Origin: Alteromonas sp. M12 | GTDB taxonomy: Bacteria; Pseudomonadota; Gammaproteobacteria; Enterobacterales; Alteromonadaceae | Reading direction: 5' to 3' | NCBI RefSeq assembly: GCF_037478005.1 | Contig: NZ_CP144164.1 | Coordinates: 3,658,001-3,722,000, forward strand | Length of the DNA stretch: 64,000 nt | Shown here: positions 17,983 to 27,192 of the stretch, piece by piece | How the letters are laid out: every line of letters begins with the position of its first letter | Numbering within the stretch: position 1 is the stretch's first letter | The notes under the pieces: generated by a model | What the model saw: the letters and a program-made list of their open reading frames with translations, nothing else | The model's database searches: none | What the model was told of the DNA's origin: nothing | Made by a program: the position numbers and the translations under genes

Positions 17983-18458
17983 ACATCATCCTTCCTTGGT
18001 TGATTGAAGACTTTTAAGTTTAGCCGAGAGTTGAGAATTTAATAGTATTGAAATAGACACATGAGCATAACCTGTTTCAAAACTGAAAGGTTTTAAACTT
18101 AATCCAGCCGTAAAATTGTTTACTTCAAGTTGTCATCCAAAGGTGGGTGTCTTGATAACGGCCTAGAGTCTTGATAACGGCCTCAATAACTAAGCATGGG
18201 TGTCTTAATAATTAATCTAAACATGGGTGTCTTAATAGTGAGTTTGGCTTGAAATCAAAATGGAAAGGCAAGTGATAGCGTTTGCGCAAGCAATGTTAAT
18301 TTTGAAGTATATAACCGAGTTGTCAGTGTGACAGTGACTGACGGAGAACAAATTAACAAATGCCTTAAAATGTTAAATTTAGCCCGCCAGATTTTGAGCT
18401 CTTTTAATTAGAGAACCATCGGTATTTAAAAGTTAATTGTCAGTATACCTTCCATTAC
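17983..18458. repeat. Intergenic region with family-1 REPs upstream of RAYT
   Basis: Units on the plus strand read ATGGGTGTC: AGGTGGGTGTCTTGATAACG at 18141, a degenerate one at about 18164, and AACATGGGTGTCTTAATA-type copies at 18195 and 18221. They are inverted relative to the unit at 16781. The remaining sequence (18241-18458) has no gene or repeat I can support; it contains the 3' side of the U32 gene. Confidence 0.8.
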
Positions 18459-20801
18459 TTAAAGCCCAGCATGATATTGACTAACTGTTGATTCCGGCAC
18501 CATAGCATTTAACGTTGCCTCCACCATTTTATCTCCCGCGAGTAATTGTTCGAATTGATGAATTAACGCAATTTTATCCGGAGAAACTTTATCGCCAGCA
18601 CCAATGTTAGTTAAATCAATCATAAAACCATCAAATAAGTCAGCCAAATCATGTATCACCTGCATATTCAAAAACTGGTCTTCGTTGTAAATGCTAGGGT
18701 AACCCGCTTTTTGTTTATCAATGGCAAAAGACATCCCTTTAAGATTAGTAATACTAGTGGATTTATCACAAGACAGCATACATCCGTTATCTATTCTCGG
18801 TTTTTCACAACCGACACTTTGCTGGAAGAAACACTGTCGGCTAGTCATCAGTAAAATTGGGTGATAGATGCTGTAAAATAGTTTGAAATTGTCAGGACGT
18901 GCAATGTTTTTCATTTGCATACGATTAAGCTCATTCGAAATAAATGCGCCACTACAATCAAAATCTTCTTTCATTGCCATCAATGCATACGAGTTGGTTG
19001 TATTTAAAAATGGTCCTGCTATCCACTTTATTCCTAACTGATTAGCACGGTAAGCAATACCTGTATTGTTGGTAACGATTAATGGCGGCATAACTTTTTC
19101 CAAAATATTAATTGCCACATCATAATCTTTGCCAATTAATACTGCTGGAAACCATGGTATCAGGCGCGGATTGTCAGCCAAAAAGTCAACGTACTTCGTG
19201 CAATCACGTTTATAAGCATCGGGTAATTTAAAGTAAATATCAGCGCTGGAAACCTCTGCCAAAGCAACATCTGCTTGGTCACAAATTAATATGGAAAGCT
19301 TAACGTTAGTATCTGCAGTTTTTGGGTAATTTTTCAATTTAGGTAATGTCACAGGAGGGATCAACGCTTGCGCACCATTAAGCAATCTAATCGCTTCATT
19401 TTTCAAGGTTGTCATTTCACTAAAAGGCACAGTTAACCCAGTTGACAGATGCTGAGTATCAATGCTTTGGAGCTCATAATCCCCATTCCCCAAACTTCTA
19501 AAGCGTTTCTCTAAGACCTGTTCGTCAATCGCATTTTTATCACTTTTTGCTAATAAACTGCTCGATTGTAATGTAAAACTTTTGCTTCGCCCTTGAGATA
19601 CTTGAGCCTCAGTGCTTCGATAAAAAGCTCCATCATCGGTGCGAATATTTAGGGTTAATTGACTACCTTGCTGACCAGAAAAAACTAAGATTAAAGGGAC
19701 TTTATCTATACTCAAATACTGAATTTTTTCTCGTACAATATCATGAAGCTCATTTTTTTCTTGATAAAGAGTTTGCTTCACTTCTTGTATTTGTACCACT
19801 GATATACGATTGCTGTCGTCGTTAGAGGTGGCTTTAGCAATGGCATGGTTTTTAGAGTTGTCTCGAGGGTTATCGATAAACATTGACTGATTCAAGTCAC
19901 CGCGCAAAAACGCATTTGAAAAATCCCGATTAAAGACTTTATACAAGCGCTCACCATCTTCAAGCAATTCGCCGGTTTCAATAAAACCGTCGATTTGTTT
20001 ACGAAAACTATCTACTACCGTATGTACGTAACTTGCACCTTTTATTCGTCCTTCAATTTTAAACGAATAAACACCGGCTTCTATGAGTGCTGGCAGATCA
20101 AAGAATGCCGAGTTATCTTTAAGATTAAGGGGGAAATTGTGCCCCGACTCGGTGGTTTCATATTCTTCACGGCACGCTTGACTACAGCGGCCACGATTCC
20201 CCGAATTACCAGCGCTTGCAGAAGTTGAATAACACAACCCCGAGAACGCCACGCACAATGAACCATGAACGAACACTTCAGTTAAAATATCGTGTTCACG
20301 GCTAACTGCAGTTAAGGCTGTTATTTCTCGTAGGTTTAACTCTCTAGATAAATTAACCCTTGAGGCCCCTAATTTTTTTAGGAAAGCTATTTGGCCCGCA
20401 TTATGAGTAGTGAGCTGTGTAGAAGCATGAATATCCAAGCTGGGAAAATGTTTTTTAATCAGGTTAAACATACCTATATCTTGAACAATTACACCGTCTA
20501 AAGTGGTGTTTACTAGCTTACTGAGTAATTTAGCTAAGGTCGTAAACTCTTGCTCTAGAATCACAATATTCAAGGTTAGAAATATTTCGCAATCATATTG
20601 ATGGGCTAAGCGAATTACCCCAACAAGTTGTTCAAAAGAAATATTAGACGCGCGATTACGGGCATTAAAGTTGTCTAAACCACAATAAACGGCATCGGCA
20701 CCCGCAATAATGGCCGCTTTAATGGCATCAATATCTCCACCTGGGGCTAATAATTCAATTTTTTGTGTGGTTTGGAGATTATTCATGCCGATATTACTCA
20801 T
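18459..20801 (-). CDS. Peptidase U32 family protein (RlhA/YdcP-like)
   Basis: A 780-residue U32 protein. The N-terminal TIM-barrel-like part opens with 'IELLAPGGDIDAIKAAI' and contains the U32 signature 'EVFVHGSLCVAFSGLC' near residue 180, followed by a Cys-rich stretch (CYS..C..AC) that in this family binds an iron-sulphur cluster. The C-terminal third has a further Cys group (CFFQQSVGCEKPR...CMLSCD). Such long U32 proteins include RlhA (23S rRNA C2501 hydroxylation) and relatives of UbiU/TrhP, so RNA or cofactor hydroxylation is more likely than proteolysis. This copy is longer than E. coli RlhA (about 650), with extra sequence in the middle. Start uncertain: 20801 or the Met five codons later. 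Confidence 0.82.
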   Translation of the reverse strand: MSNIGMNNLQTTQKIELLAPGGDIDAIKAAIIAGADAVYCGLDNFNARNRASNISFEQLVGVIRLAHQYDCEIFLTLNIVILEQEFTTLAKLLSKLVNTTLDGVIVQDIGMFNLIKKHFPSLDIHASTQLTTHNAGQIAFLKKLGASRVNLSRELNLREITALTAVSREHDILTEVFVHGSLCVAFSGLCYSTSASAGNSGNRGRCSQACREEYETTESGHNFPLNLKDNSAFFDLPALIEAGVYSFKIEGRIKGASYVHTVVDSFRKQIDGFIETGELLEDGERLYKVFNRDFSNAFLRGDLNQSMFIDNPRDNSKNHAIAKATSNDDSNRISVVQIQEVKQTLYQEKNELHDIVREKIQYLSIDKVPLILVFSGQQGSQLTLNIRTDDGAFYRSTEAQVSQGRSKSFTLQSSSLLAKSDKNAIDEQVLEKRFRSLGNGDYELQSIDTQHLSTGLTVPFSEMTTLKNEAIRLLNGAQALIPPVTLPKLKNYPKTADTNVKLSILICDQADVALAEVSSADIYFKLPDAYKRDCTKYVDFLADNPRLIPWFPAVLIGKDYDVAINILEKVMPPLIVTNNTGIAYRANQLGIKWIAGPFLNTTNSYALMAMKEDFDCSGAFISNELNRMQMKNIARPDNFKLFYSIYHPILLMTSRQCFFQQSVGCEKPRIDNGCMLSCDKSTSITNLKGMSFAIDKQKAGYPSIYNEDQFLNMQVIHDLADLFDGFMIDLTNIGAGDKVSPDKIALIHQFEQLLAGDKMVEATLNAMVPESTVSQYHAGL

Positions 20802-21008
20802 TTAGGTGCGATTCATTGGGGGTGATACTCACAGAAGTATTATAAGTCCTGTAATTTTATGCTGGCGATTTTACCTGTATCTTTAGCCAATGAATATGAC
20901 TAGAGTAGATTATTATCTGTAAATACTGCAAAGTACCAAATTAAGCTACTCAAAACATGAGATAAATGTCATCAGAGCTAACTTTGAAGAACACTAGAAC
21001 GATAAACT

Positions 21009-21677
21009 ATGACACTGCCAATACTTTACTCATTACGAAACTGTCCTTATGCGATGCGAGCTAGAATAGCTCTTTTCAAAGCCAATCAATCTGTTGCTGT
21101 GCGCGAAGTAAATTTAAACAATAAACCCGTAGAAATGCTCGACGCTTCAGCCAAAGGGACTGTGCCAATTTTAGTTGTAGGTGATGAATTACAACCATCG
21201 TTGATCGTTGATGAAAGCCTTGAGGTTATGTTGTGGGCCTTGGCTCAGAATGATCCTGACGATCTACTTCGTAAAGATGATCCAGTGGCACTACCTTCAA
21301 TGCTTTCAATGATTGCACGTTTTGATGACGAATTTAAAACTCGCTTAAATGCCTATAAATGCGCACAACGATATCGAGAAAATAATCTGACTGAATGCAG
21401 GCAGGCTTGTGAGATTTATATTCAAGAATTAGAAGGTCTATTATCAGTTGAGAACGCTAAAAAGAATACTAACAAAGCCAGTTATATCATGTCAGACAGA
21501 GAAAGCTTAGTTGATATCGCACTTTTACCCTTTATTCGTCAATTTGCTAAAGTAGAACGCCAATGGTATCAGCAATCCCCTTATCCCAATTTGAAAAAAT
21601 GGCTTAAGCATTACCTACAAAGTGTGATGTTCACCAAGGTAATGACAAAGTTTGAGGTATGGGATGCGAGCAAATAG
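21009..21677 (+). CDS. Glutathione S-transferase family protein
   Basis: A 222-residue GST. The N-terminal thioredoxin-like domain starts 'LPILYSLRNCPYAMRARIAL', with a Cys-Pro-Tyr at the position of a glutaredoxin-like active site. The cis-Pro lies in 'GTVPILVV' and the glutathione gamma-Glu contact is in 'VDESLEVMLW'. The C-terminal part is all helical with the usual 'SLVDIALLPFIRQFAKV' signature (conserved Asp of the N-capping box). It is probably cytoplasmic; the substrate is unknown. It is monocistronic and converges on the lipoprotein gene. Confidence 0.85.
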   Translation: MTLPILYSLRNCPYAMRARIALFKANQSVAVREVNLNNKPVEMLDASAKGTVPILVVGDELQPSLIVDESLEVMLWALAQNDPDDLLRKDDPVALPSMLSMIARFDDEFKTRLNAYKCAQRYRENNLTECRQACEIYIQELEGLLSVENAKKNTNKASYIMSDRESLVDIALLPFIRQFAKVERQWYQQSPYPNLKKWLKHYLQSVMFTKVMTKFEVWDASK

Positions 21678-21704
21678 CCCTGTCACTTCTGGATAAAAGT
21701 CATA

Positions 21705-22187
21705 CTATTTTCTAACAACCCAGCTACCATCTGCTCCACGGCAAGCAACTCCATGCACTATCTCAGCGTTCCCTCCAATGGTTGCATCAACAGTATATTC
21801 GCGACATGTTTGACCATCAATTAAGTACGTTTTGGTAGGTACCACGCGGTATTCATATCCTGTATCCGGGTTATACCATTGTGTTGCAACGCCAGTACGA
21901 ATCGTTTCTAGAGAATGGGAAATATATATTCGTTCATGTCGATTCATATGACGCCCCACATTGCCGCCTATATGTATTTCAACCGTTGGGCCGACAATTG
22001 TAGCTTTCGCGCGGGCCTCACCTTTGCCAATCTCATGACCGATTACGCCACCGATAATTAAACCTGTGAGCGGGTTTGCTCCTCCACCATGACCATGGTG
22101 TATACCTCCGCGCCCCGCACAAGAAGATAACAATAAAACACTGATGCAAGACAAAGCGATGACTACTTTTTTAGAACCTGTAAACAT
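21705..22187 (-). CDS. Glycine-zipper outer-membrane lipoprotein (RT0821/Lpp0805-like)
   Basis: A 160-residue lipoprotein with lipobox 'LLLSSC' (modified Cys 23 when started at 22187). It then has a Gly/His-rich linker, a glycine-zipper 'LTGLIIGGVIGHEIG' and a C-terminal domain 'TGYEYRVVPTKTY...CREYTVDATIGGNAEIVHGVACRGADGSWVV' typical of 17-kDa surface-antigen-like proteins. It would sit in the outer membrane and may affect envelope integrity. The start at 22187 follows GAGAGG; an ATG eight codons upstream (22211) would spoil the signal peptide. Confidence 0.8.
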   Translation of the reverse strand: MFTGSKKVVIALSCISVLLLSSCAGRGGIHHGHGGGANPLTGLIIGGVIGHEIGKGEARAKATIVGPTVEIHIGGNVGRHMNRHERIYISHSLETIRTGVATQWYNPDTGYEYRVVPTKTYLIDGQTCREYTVDATIGGNAEIVHGVACRGADGSWVVRK

Positions 22188-22771
22188 TATAAGTACCTCT
22201 CTATTTGGCATGACCGAATTTGGTGTAAAAAAACAAAATGCCTACTCTCCAGTAAGTTAATTCATAAATGCAAGATTATCTTGAGACGCATGGAGTTTTT
22301 TACTGAGAATGCAATCAATATTAACGATCAAATATTGAAAGAAGGTGCAGGTAATGTGGAGAAAATGCAGATTTCGTATCTACAGACAAAAAGAAATAAA
22401 CAGGACACCCATAACTAGCACGTGAATAAACAGGACACCCACCGCAAAGTTTCGTATTCGGCGCTATTGATGTAGGAATAAACAAGACACCCATAATTAG
22501 CAAGTGAATAAACAGGACACCCATCGCAAAGTTTCGTATTCGGCGCTATTGATGTAGGAATAAACAAGACACCCATAATTAGCAAGTGAATAAACAGGAC
22601 ACCCATCGCAAAGTTTCGTATTCGGCGCTATTGATGTAGGAATAAACAAGACACCCATGTTTAGCCATGTATGCAAAACTCAAAAAGATATCTATGAATT
22701 TATAACAAAGATATCTCAGGTTTAGCTTTTTCGGAAAACATCATAAAAGAATCAATCTACTGGCAAACTCG
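22188..22771. other. Intergenic gap with a REP tandem array
   Basis: Apart from the 82-bp tandem array at 22394-22660, this gap holds only the upstream region of the lipoprotein gene and the 3' flank of the response-regulator gene. No further gene is supported; the two open frames on the minus strand (22321-22606) are translations of the repeat. Confidence 0.7.
22394..22660 (+). repeat. Tandem 82-bp repeat built from paired family-1 REP cores
   Basis: The segment starting GCAAAGTTTCGTATTCGG recurs at 22444, 22526 and 22608, an exact 82-base period. Each period has two same-direction cores, AACARGACACCCAT, about 30 bases apart, giving seven cores in all from 22404 to 22657. Periods two and three are almost identical, which indicates recent expansion by slippage or recombination. 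Confidence 0.9.
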
Positions 22772-23383
22772 CTATAACCACCCTTTCTGATTGGCAATTC
22801 GCGCCGCATCAACTCGGTTGGTCGCATTCATCTTAGATATGGCTTCTGAAAGATAGTTACGCACTGTGCCTTGCGCAATAAATAATTTCTCTGAAATTTC
22901 AGCGGTAGACAAGCCTTCAGCCGCAAGTTTTAGTGCTTTACGCTCTTTGCTGTTAAGTGGATCCTTATCCCCTAACGCCATCATGGCTAGCTCGGTATCA
23001 ATTACTCGCTCGCCGCTTATCACTTTACGTAAACTGGTAATTAAATAGTTACTGGGAGCTTCTTTGAGCACGATCCCCCGTACCCCAGCCTCAATTGCTC
23101 GACGCATATAGCCGGCTTTGGCGAAAGTCGTCATGATCACAATTTTTATGCTTGGATGTTGCTTCTGCAAGGTTTCGGCAAGTTCGATGCCCGTCATATG
23201 TGGCATTTCAATATCGGTCAATACAATATCGGGGATTACATCTGAACTATTAATAAAACTAAGCGCTTTTGCCCCATCACCACAAGACGCCACTACCTTT
23301 ATATCTGATTCAAAACCAATTAATGCGGTCAGTGCATCGAGCACTAAGGTTTGATCTTCAGCAATAACTAAATTTGTAGTCAT
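22772..23383 (-). CDS. LuxR-family response regulator (DesR-like)
   Basis: A 203-residue two-domain regulator. The receiver domain (about 1-120) has the acidic pair near the start 'IAEDQ' and the phospho-acceptor Asp in 'VLTDIEMPHMTG'. The C-terminal LuxR-type helix-turn-helix is at 'LSTAEISEKLFIAQGTVRNYLSEAISKM'. The start at 23383 gives the canonical receiver beginning 'MTTNLVIAEDQ'; the frame extends 12 codons further to 23419 without a good start. It follows the histidine kinase gene on the same strand by 48 bases and is its cognate regulator. Confidence 0.88.
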   Translation of the reverse strand: MTTNLVIAEDQTLVLDALTALIGFESDIKVVASCGDGAKALSFINSSDVIPDIVLTDIEMPHMTGIELAETLQKQHPSIKIVIMTTFAKAGYMRRAIEAGVRGIVLKEAPSNYLITSLRKVISGERVIDTELAMMALGDKDPLNSKERKALKLAAEGLSTAEISEKLFIAQGTVRNYLSEAISKMNATNRVDAARIANQKGWL

Positions 23384-23431
23384 TAAATTTCCCTTTTCAA
23401 TTAATTCATTTCTTAACACCAGCGGTTAGCC

Positions 23432-24553
23432 TTAAGACAATGCGACGCTTATTAAAAGGTGCATCCCCTTGTCATGCTTAATAAGCAAAGTACCATCAAT
23501 CATCTCTAAGCGTTCTTGCATACCGGTTAAACCATTTCCAGCTTTATAGGGCATATTGGACTTACTGCCGTTATCCCCAATACGCATATTCATTATGTCA
23601 CCGTCAATATACGCCTCAATATAGGCTTTACTCGCATCACTATGACGCAGAATATTAGTCACTGCTTCTTTGGCAACAAACGCCATTTGCAACTCAATAT
23701 TTACCGGCAGGTCCACTTCACTCAACTTATTTGTCGTTAATGCTACTTCGATATTGGCATTTTCGAGCAATTTAGTCAGAGTCTGTAATTCGCTTTGCAA
23801 TGAGAGTTTTTTCATGCCTGAAACTGCTCTCCTTACATCAGACAAGACGTCGCGGGAAACGGCACTAAGCTCAGCAAGTTGCGTTTTTGCTTCGTCGGTG
23901 CGGTCGTGTTGGAGGAGTTTTTCTGCTAGCTCAGCCTTTAGTGCAATAGTTGAAAGAGTATGCCCAACTAAATCGTGTAAATCTCGACCTATGCGCTCTC
24001 GCTCGGCAATGGCACTAACCTGCGCTAGTTCATTTGCAGCATGCTGTTTGTGTATTTCAATGAAGGCTTCTTTTCTTTCCAGTAATCCAAATGCGAATAA
24101 TGCCAAACACGCAAAAACTGAGGGGATTAGATAACGTAAATCAACGGTTTGATAGTGCATCACCGAAGCAACCATAGCACTCAAAACAATTAAAAGACTA
24201 ATTGCACGTACCCAACCACGGCCATGATAGCCTATCAAAAAAGTCGCAAAGCCAAATAAAAATAACCCTGCAAAATTGAGCAACGTGCCACCTATACAAG
24301 CTAACACAAGGCAAATGATTGGCAATATCACAGCCGTTCCACTAGCAAAAACAGCCCAAATATAAAACACGATAAAGGATACATAAATACCGATAGAAGC
24401 AATCAAATGATTAGTACTAAGAGTATTGGAACCGATAAACAGGGGAACGAAATAAAAAAATGAAAAAACGAGTGAAATGAAAGACCATTTCTTGCGCTCA
24501 CCACGCCCAAGGGCGGGCAAGCTTATATTGCTGTTTGGTATAGTGTTAGCCAT
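23432..24553 (-). CDS. Sensor histidine kinase (DesK-like, HisKA_3)
   Basis: A 373-residue membrane kinase. Five to six hydrophobic segments fill residues about 20-160. The dimerisation/phospho-acceptor box is 'ERERIGRDLHDLVGHTLS', with the His of 'DLHD'. The C-terminal ATPase contains 'NGLTGMQERLEMI', the G-box of the HisKA_3 class. This arrangement is that of DesK, the thermosensor of membrane fluidity, though many relatives sense other membrane or envelope cues. AAGGAA precedes the start. It lies between the upstream membrane protein and the response regulator in one operon. Confidence 0.88.
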   Translation of the reverse strand: MANTIPNSNISLPALGRGERKKWSFISLVFSFFYFVPLFIGSNTLSTNHLIASIGIYVSFIVFYIWAVFASGTAVILPIICLVLACIGGTLLNFAGLFLFGFATFLIGYHGRGWVRAISLLIVLSAMVASVMHYQTVDLRYLIPSVFACLALFAFGLLERKEAFIEIHKQHAANELAQVSAIAERERIGRDLHDLVGHTLSTIALKAELAEKLLQHDRTDEAKTQLAELSAVSRDVLSDVRRAVSGMKKLSLQSELQTLTKLLENANIEVALTTNKLSEVDLPVNIELQMAFVAKEAVTNILRHSDASKAYIEAYIDGDIMNMRIGDNGSKSNMPYKAGNGLTGMQERLEMIDGTLLIKHDKGMHLLISVALS

Positions 24554-24579
24554 TTTATTTCCTTGTGATTATTACATCA

Positions 24580-25194
24580 TCACTTAGCAAGGCTTGCTGT
24601 AAAAGCCGCATCCTTTAGTGCCTTACTTTGACTGCCAGTTGCACCTTTGATGTTGGCATAGCGCTTTTCTTGGATATAAATACTGACAATATATACCACT
24701 ACAATTACAGCCGGTACAGATACAAATACATGCTCAGGGGCACCAAAGTAGCAGGTCACAATCGCAATAGTTCGAGTAATAGCATGGAAATATCCAACCC
24801 AATGCTGAATTGCCCATGATAACGGCATCCACATTAATCCGGCAAGAATACCAACTGACATAGGAATCGATTCATTTTCTTTAGTTGCGAAAGGCATGAC
24901 GATGGCAAACACTAACAACGCCATTACTACTCCTGCCATAAACAGGTTATCAAATTCATTTTTAAGGCCTTTGCGGTTAAAGAAGTCTTCACCGGTGAGC
25001 TTGGCAAAGAAAATCCCCAAATAGAAAATAGCACCACAACCTAACCATACTGACCATACTTTTATTTCCATTGATTCAACAAAAAAGCCGATAAAGCCAA
25101 TAATGCTCCAAACTATCATTCCAGCTAAAGGCATCGCTAAAAAACGACGTTGACGAAACTGTTCGCGTTGCTGATCTAAGGTTAATATTTTCAT
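24580..25194 (-). CDS. Polytopic membrane protein of the two-component operon
   Basis: A 204-residue protein with about six hydrophobic helices, starting at residues 20-42, and soluble ends ('LTLDQQREQFRQRR' and a Lys/Ala-rich tail). I do not recognise the family with confidence. It is the first gene of the operon, 26 bases before the histidine kinase, so it may be the sensed transporter-like protein or a target of the system. In DesKR-like operons the neighbour is often an ABC transporter or desaturase; here neither fits. Confidence 0.7.
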   Translation of the reverse strand: MKILTLDQQREQFRQRRFLAMPLAGMIVWSIIGFIGFFVESMEIKVWSVWLGCGAIFYLGIFFAKLTGEDFFNRKGLKNEFDNLFMAGVVMALLVFAIVMPFATKENESIPMSVGILAGLMWMPLSWAIQHWVGYFHAITRTIAIVTCYFGAPEHVFVSVPAVIVVVYIVSIYIQEKRYANIKGATGSQSKALKDAAFTASLAK

Positions 25195-25377
25195 TTTTTA
25201 ACTCGCTAGTTGTTTAAAAGACGAGTTTATTATTGCCAAAGTGTGAACAAAGAATAAGGCACAAATGTCACCAATAAGATGTGACATTTGTCACAAAAGA
25301 AACATAGAGGCCGGCTCTGAGGTATTAATAACTAATTCTTAGCATAATGGGTATTTGATAAGTTCTTTATGTAAGTA

Positions 25378-26652
25378 TTAACGATTGCGCTTGCTACTAG
25401 ATGACTTGGCAAGCCGTTTTCCCCGCCCTAGAAATTCACCTTTTCGCTTAGATTTGAGCTTAGGATCAGGCTCAAAATTACCGTAAAGCTCTCCATCAGA
25501 GGTTTTTACTGATGCCTTCTTATTGGGTGTAAAACCAGAGATGATTTCACGCGGCAACTTACAACCAATCACCCGTTCAATTGTTTGCAACTGTTTTGAT
25601 TCATCCTCACTGAACAATGATAAAGCTAAGCCAGTGTTATCAGCACGCCCAGTGCGACCGATGCGATGCACATAATCTTCGGCAACATACGGCAAGTCAA
25701 AATTAATCACGCAAGGTAGTTGGTTTACATCAATACCTCGAGAGGCAATATCAGTAGCAACCAAAACTTGAATATTACCGTTACTAAATCCATCTAATGC
25801 TAGCGTGCGTGCATGCTGGGTTCGGTTCGCATGGATTGAATCCGCGCTAATACCGGCATTTTTTAGCTGGGATACTAAATCATCGGCTCCGCGCTTAGTG
25901 CGACAAAATACCAACAGTTGATGCCATTTATTTTTCTTGATCAGGTATATCAGCGCTTCACTTTTCCGGGCTTTGTCGACGGGATGTATCAATTGCTTAA
26001 CTGAATCGACAGTGCTATTAGCCGTCGTCACTTCAATCACAAGAGGGTTATTCAACATACTTTTAGCTAGGGCTTTTATTGATTTAGAAAATGTCGCTGA
26101 AAACATTAAAGTTTGACGTTGGTTGGGTAACAAGTTTTGGATGCTGCGAATGTCGTCGATAAAACCCAATTCCAACATACGGTCAGCCTCATCTAAGACC
26201 AATATTTCAAGTTGTTCAAAGTTAATCGCTTGTTGATGATACAAATCAATGAGACGACCAGGTGTAGCGACTAAGATATCCAAACCATCTTTCAGCATTG
26301 ATATCTGGGGTTCTATCCTGACACCACCGAAGACCGCTCCACAACGGATTGCCATATTACAACAGTAATTTTCTACACTCTTTGCAACCTGAGAGGCGAG
26401 TTCTCGTGTTGGCACAATGATCAACCCACGTACGTTTTTTGCAAGTGGATTAGTGCCACCAGATAATAGCTGTGCAACTGGCAGTGCAAAAGCCGCCGTT
26501 TTACCCGTGCCAGTCTGGGCCATAGCCATGACATCACGTCCATCAAGCACTGCCGGAATAGCTTCAATCTGTATGGGTGATGGTGTTGTGTAACTTTTTT
26601 CGGCAAGAGTATTCAACAACGCGTCACACAGGCCTAACAAACGAAAAGACAT
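25378..26652 (-). CDS. rhlE: DEAD-box RNA helicase, RhlE-like
   Basis: A 424-residue DEAD-box helicase. The Q-motif region is 'SYTTPSPIQIEAIP', motif I AQTGTGKT, motif II DEAD in 'VLDEADRMLELGF', motif III SAT in 'LMFSATF', and motif VI 'HRIGRTGRAD'. The N-terminal 'IPAVLDGRDVMAMAQTGTGKTAAFALP' is closest to RhlE among the E. coli paralogues. The basic tail (KRKGEFLGRGKRLAK) is an RNA-binding extension. RhlE-type helicases act in ribosome assembly and cold adaptation. AAGGAA precedes the start. Monocistronic. Confidence 0.88.
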   Translation of the reverse strand: MSFRLLGLCDALLNTLAEKSYTTPSPIQIEAIPAVLDGRDVMAMAQTGTGKTAAFALPVAQLLSGGTNPLAKNVRGLIIVPTRELASQVAKSVENYCCNMAIRCGAVFGGVRIEPQISMLKDGLDILVATPGRLIDLYHQQAINFEQLEILVLDEADRMLELGFIDDIRSIQNLLPNQRQTLMFSATFSKSIKALAKSMLNNPLVIEVTTANSTVDSVKQLIHPVDKARKSEALIYLIKKNKWHQLLVFCRTKRGADDLVSQLKNAGISADSIHANRTQHARTLALDGFSNGNIQVLVATDIASRGIDVNQLPCVINFDLPYVAEDYVHRIGRTGRADNTGLALSLFSEDESKQLQTIERVIGCKLPREIISGFTPNKKASVKTSDGELYGNFEPDPKLKSKRKGEFLGRGKRLAKSSSSKRNR

Positions 26653-27192
26653 AGAGTAAGTATTCCTTGGAAAGATTAATATTTTCTAAACAGTGGAATT
26701 GAGATCTGTATTTGATTTATTGATAGCGCAAACCAAAGGTATAACAAAACCGTAAATATAAGTACTGAAATCAGGATATTTGAGATTACAAAAAGCAAAC
26801 CGACAGAAGACTATTTAAAAGTTCTCAAATCTATTGCTTTTTGCGTACTTTAATAATTAGCTAATTGACGTGGGTGTCCTGATAATATATTGAATGATTT
26901 CCTACAACATTTAAGAAGACACCCATGATTATATCTTTTCATCTAACTTAATTATTCGCCTGAATTAACATGGGTGTCCTGATAATTCGATAACTAACAT
27001 GGGAGTCTTGATAATTTAATGAATAATTTCCTACCCAATAGGTCAAAACGATACATTCGGTGCTCTAAATTTCCCAATAAGGTAAACCTAGAATACAAAA
27101 AGTAATACCTATCTAGATTGATCGATTTAAGATGTTGAACCGTAGTAGTTTTGAAATTTAAGACCCTATTTACTCTTAATATGGAGATTTAA
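26653..27192. repeat. Intergenic region with family-1 REPs, including one REPIN pair
   Basis: On the plus strand: TGGGTGTCCTGATAAT at 26870-26886, then an inverted pair AAGAAGACACCCATGATTAT (26913-26932) and TAACATGGGTGTCCTGATAA (26966-26985), then a variant TAACATGGGAGTCTTGATAA (26996-27015). The inverted pair about 50 bases apart is a REPIN-like hairpin. A BoxA-like gene is not visible in the rest of the gap. Confidence 0.85.

Noticed and set aside
18459..20801. Collagenase-type protease
   Set aside because: The U32 family label is historical; the Cys cluster points to an iron-sulphur hydroxylase-like function, so no protease activity is claimed.
22321..22660. Possible CRISPR array
   Set aside because: The 'spacers' are identical between units and the period includes two copies of the REP core; no cas genes are near.
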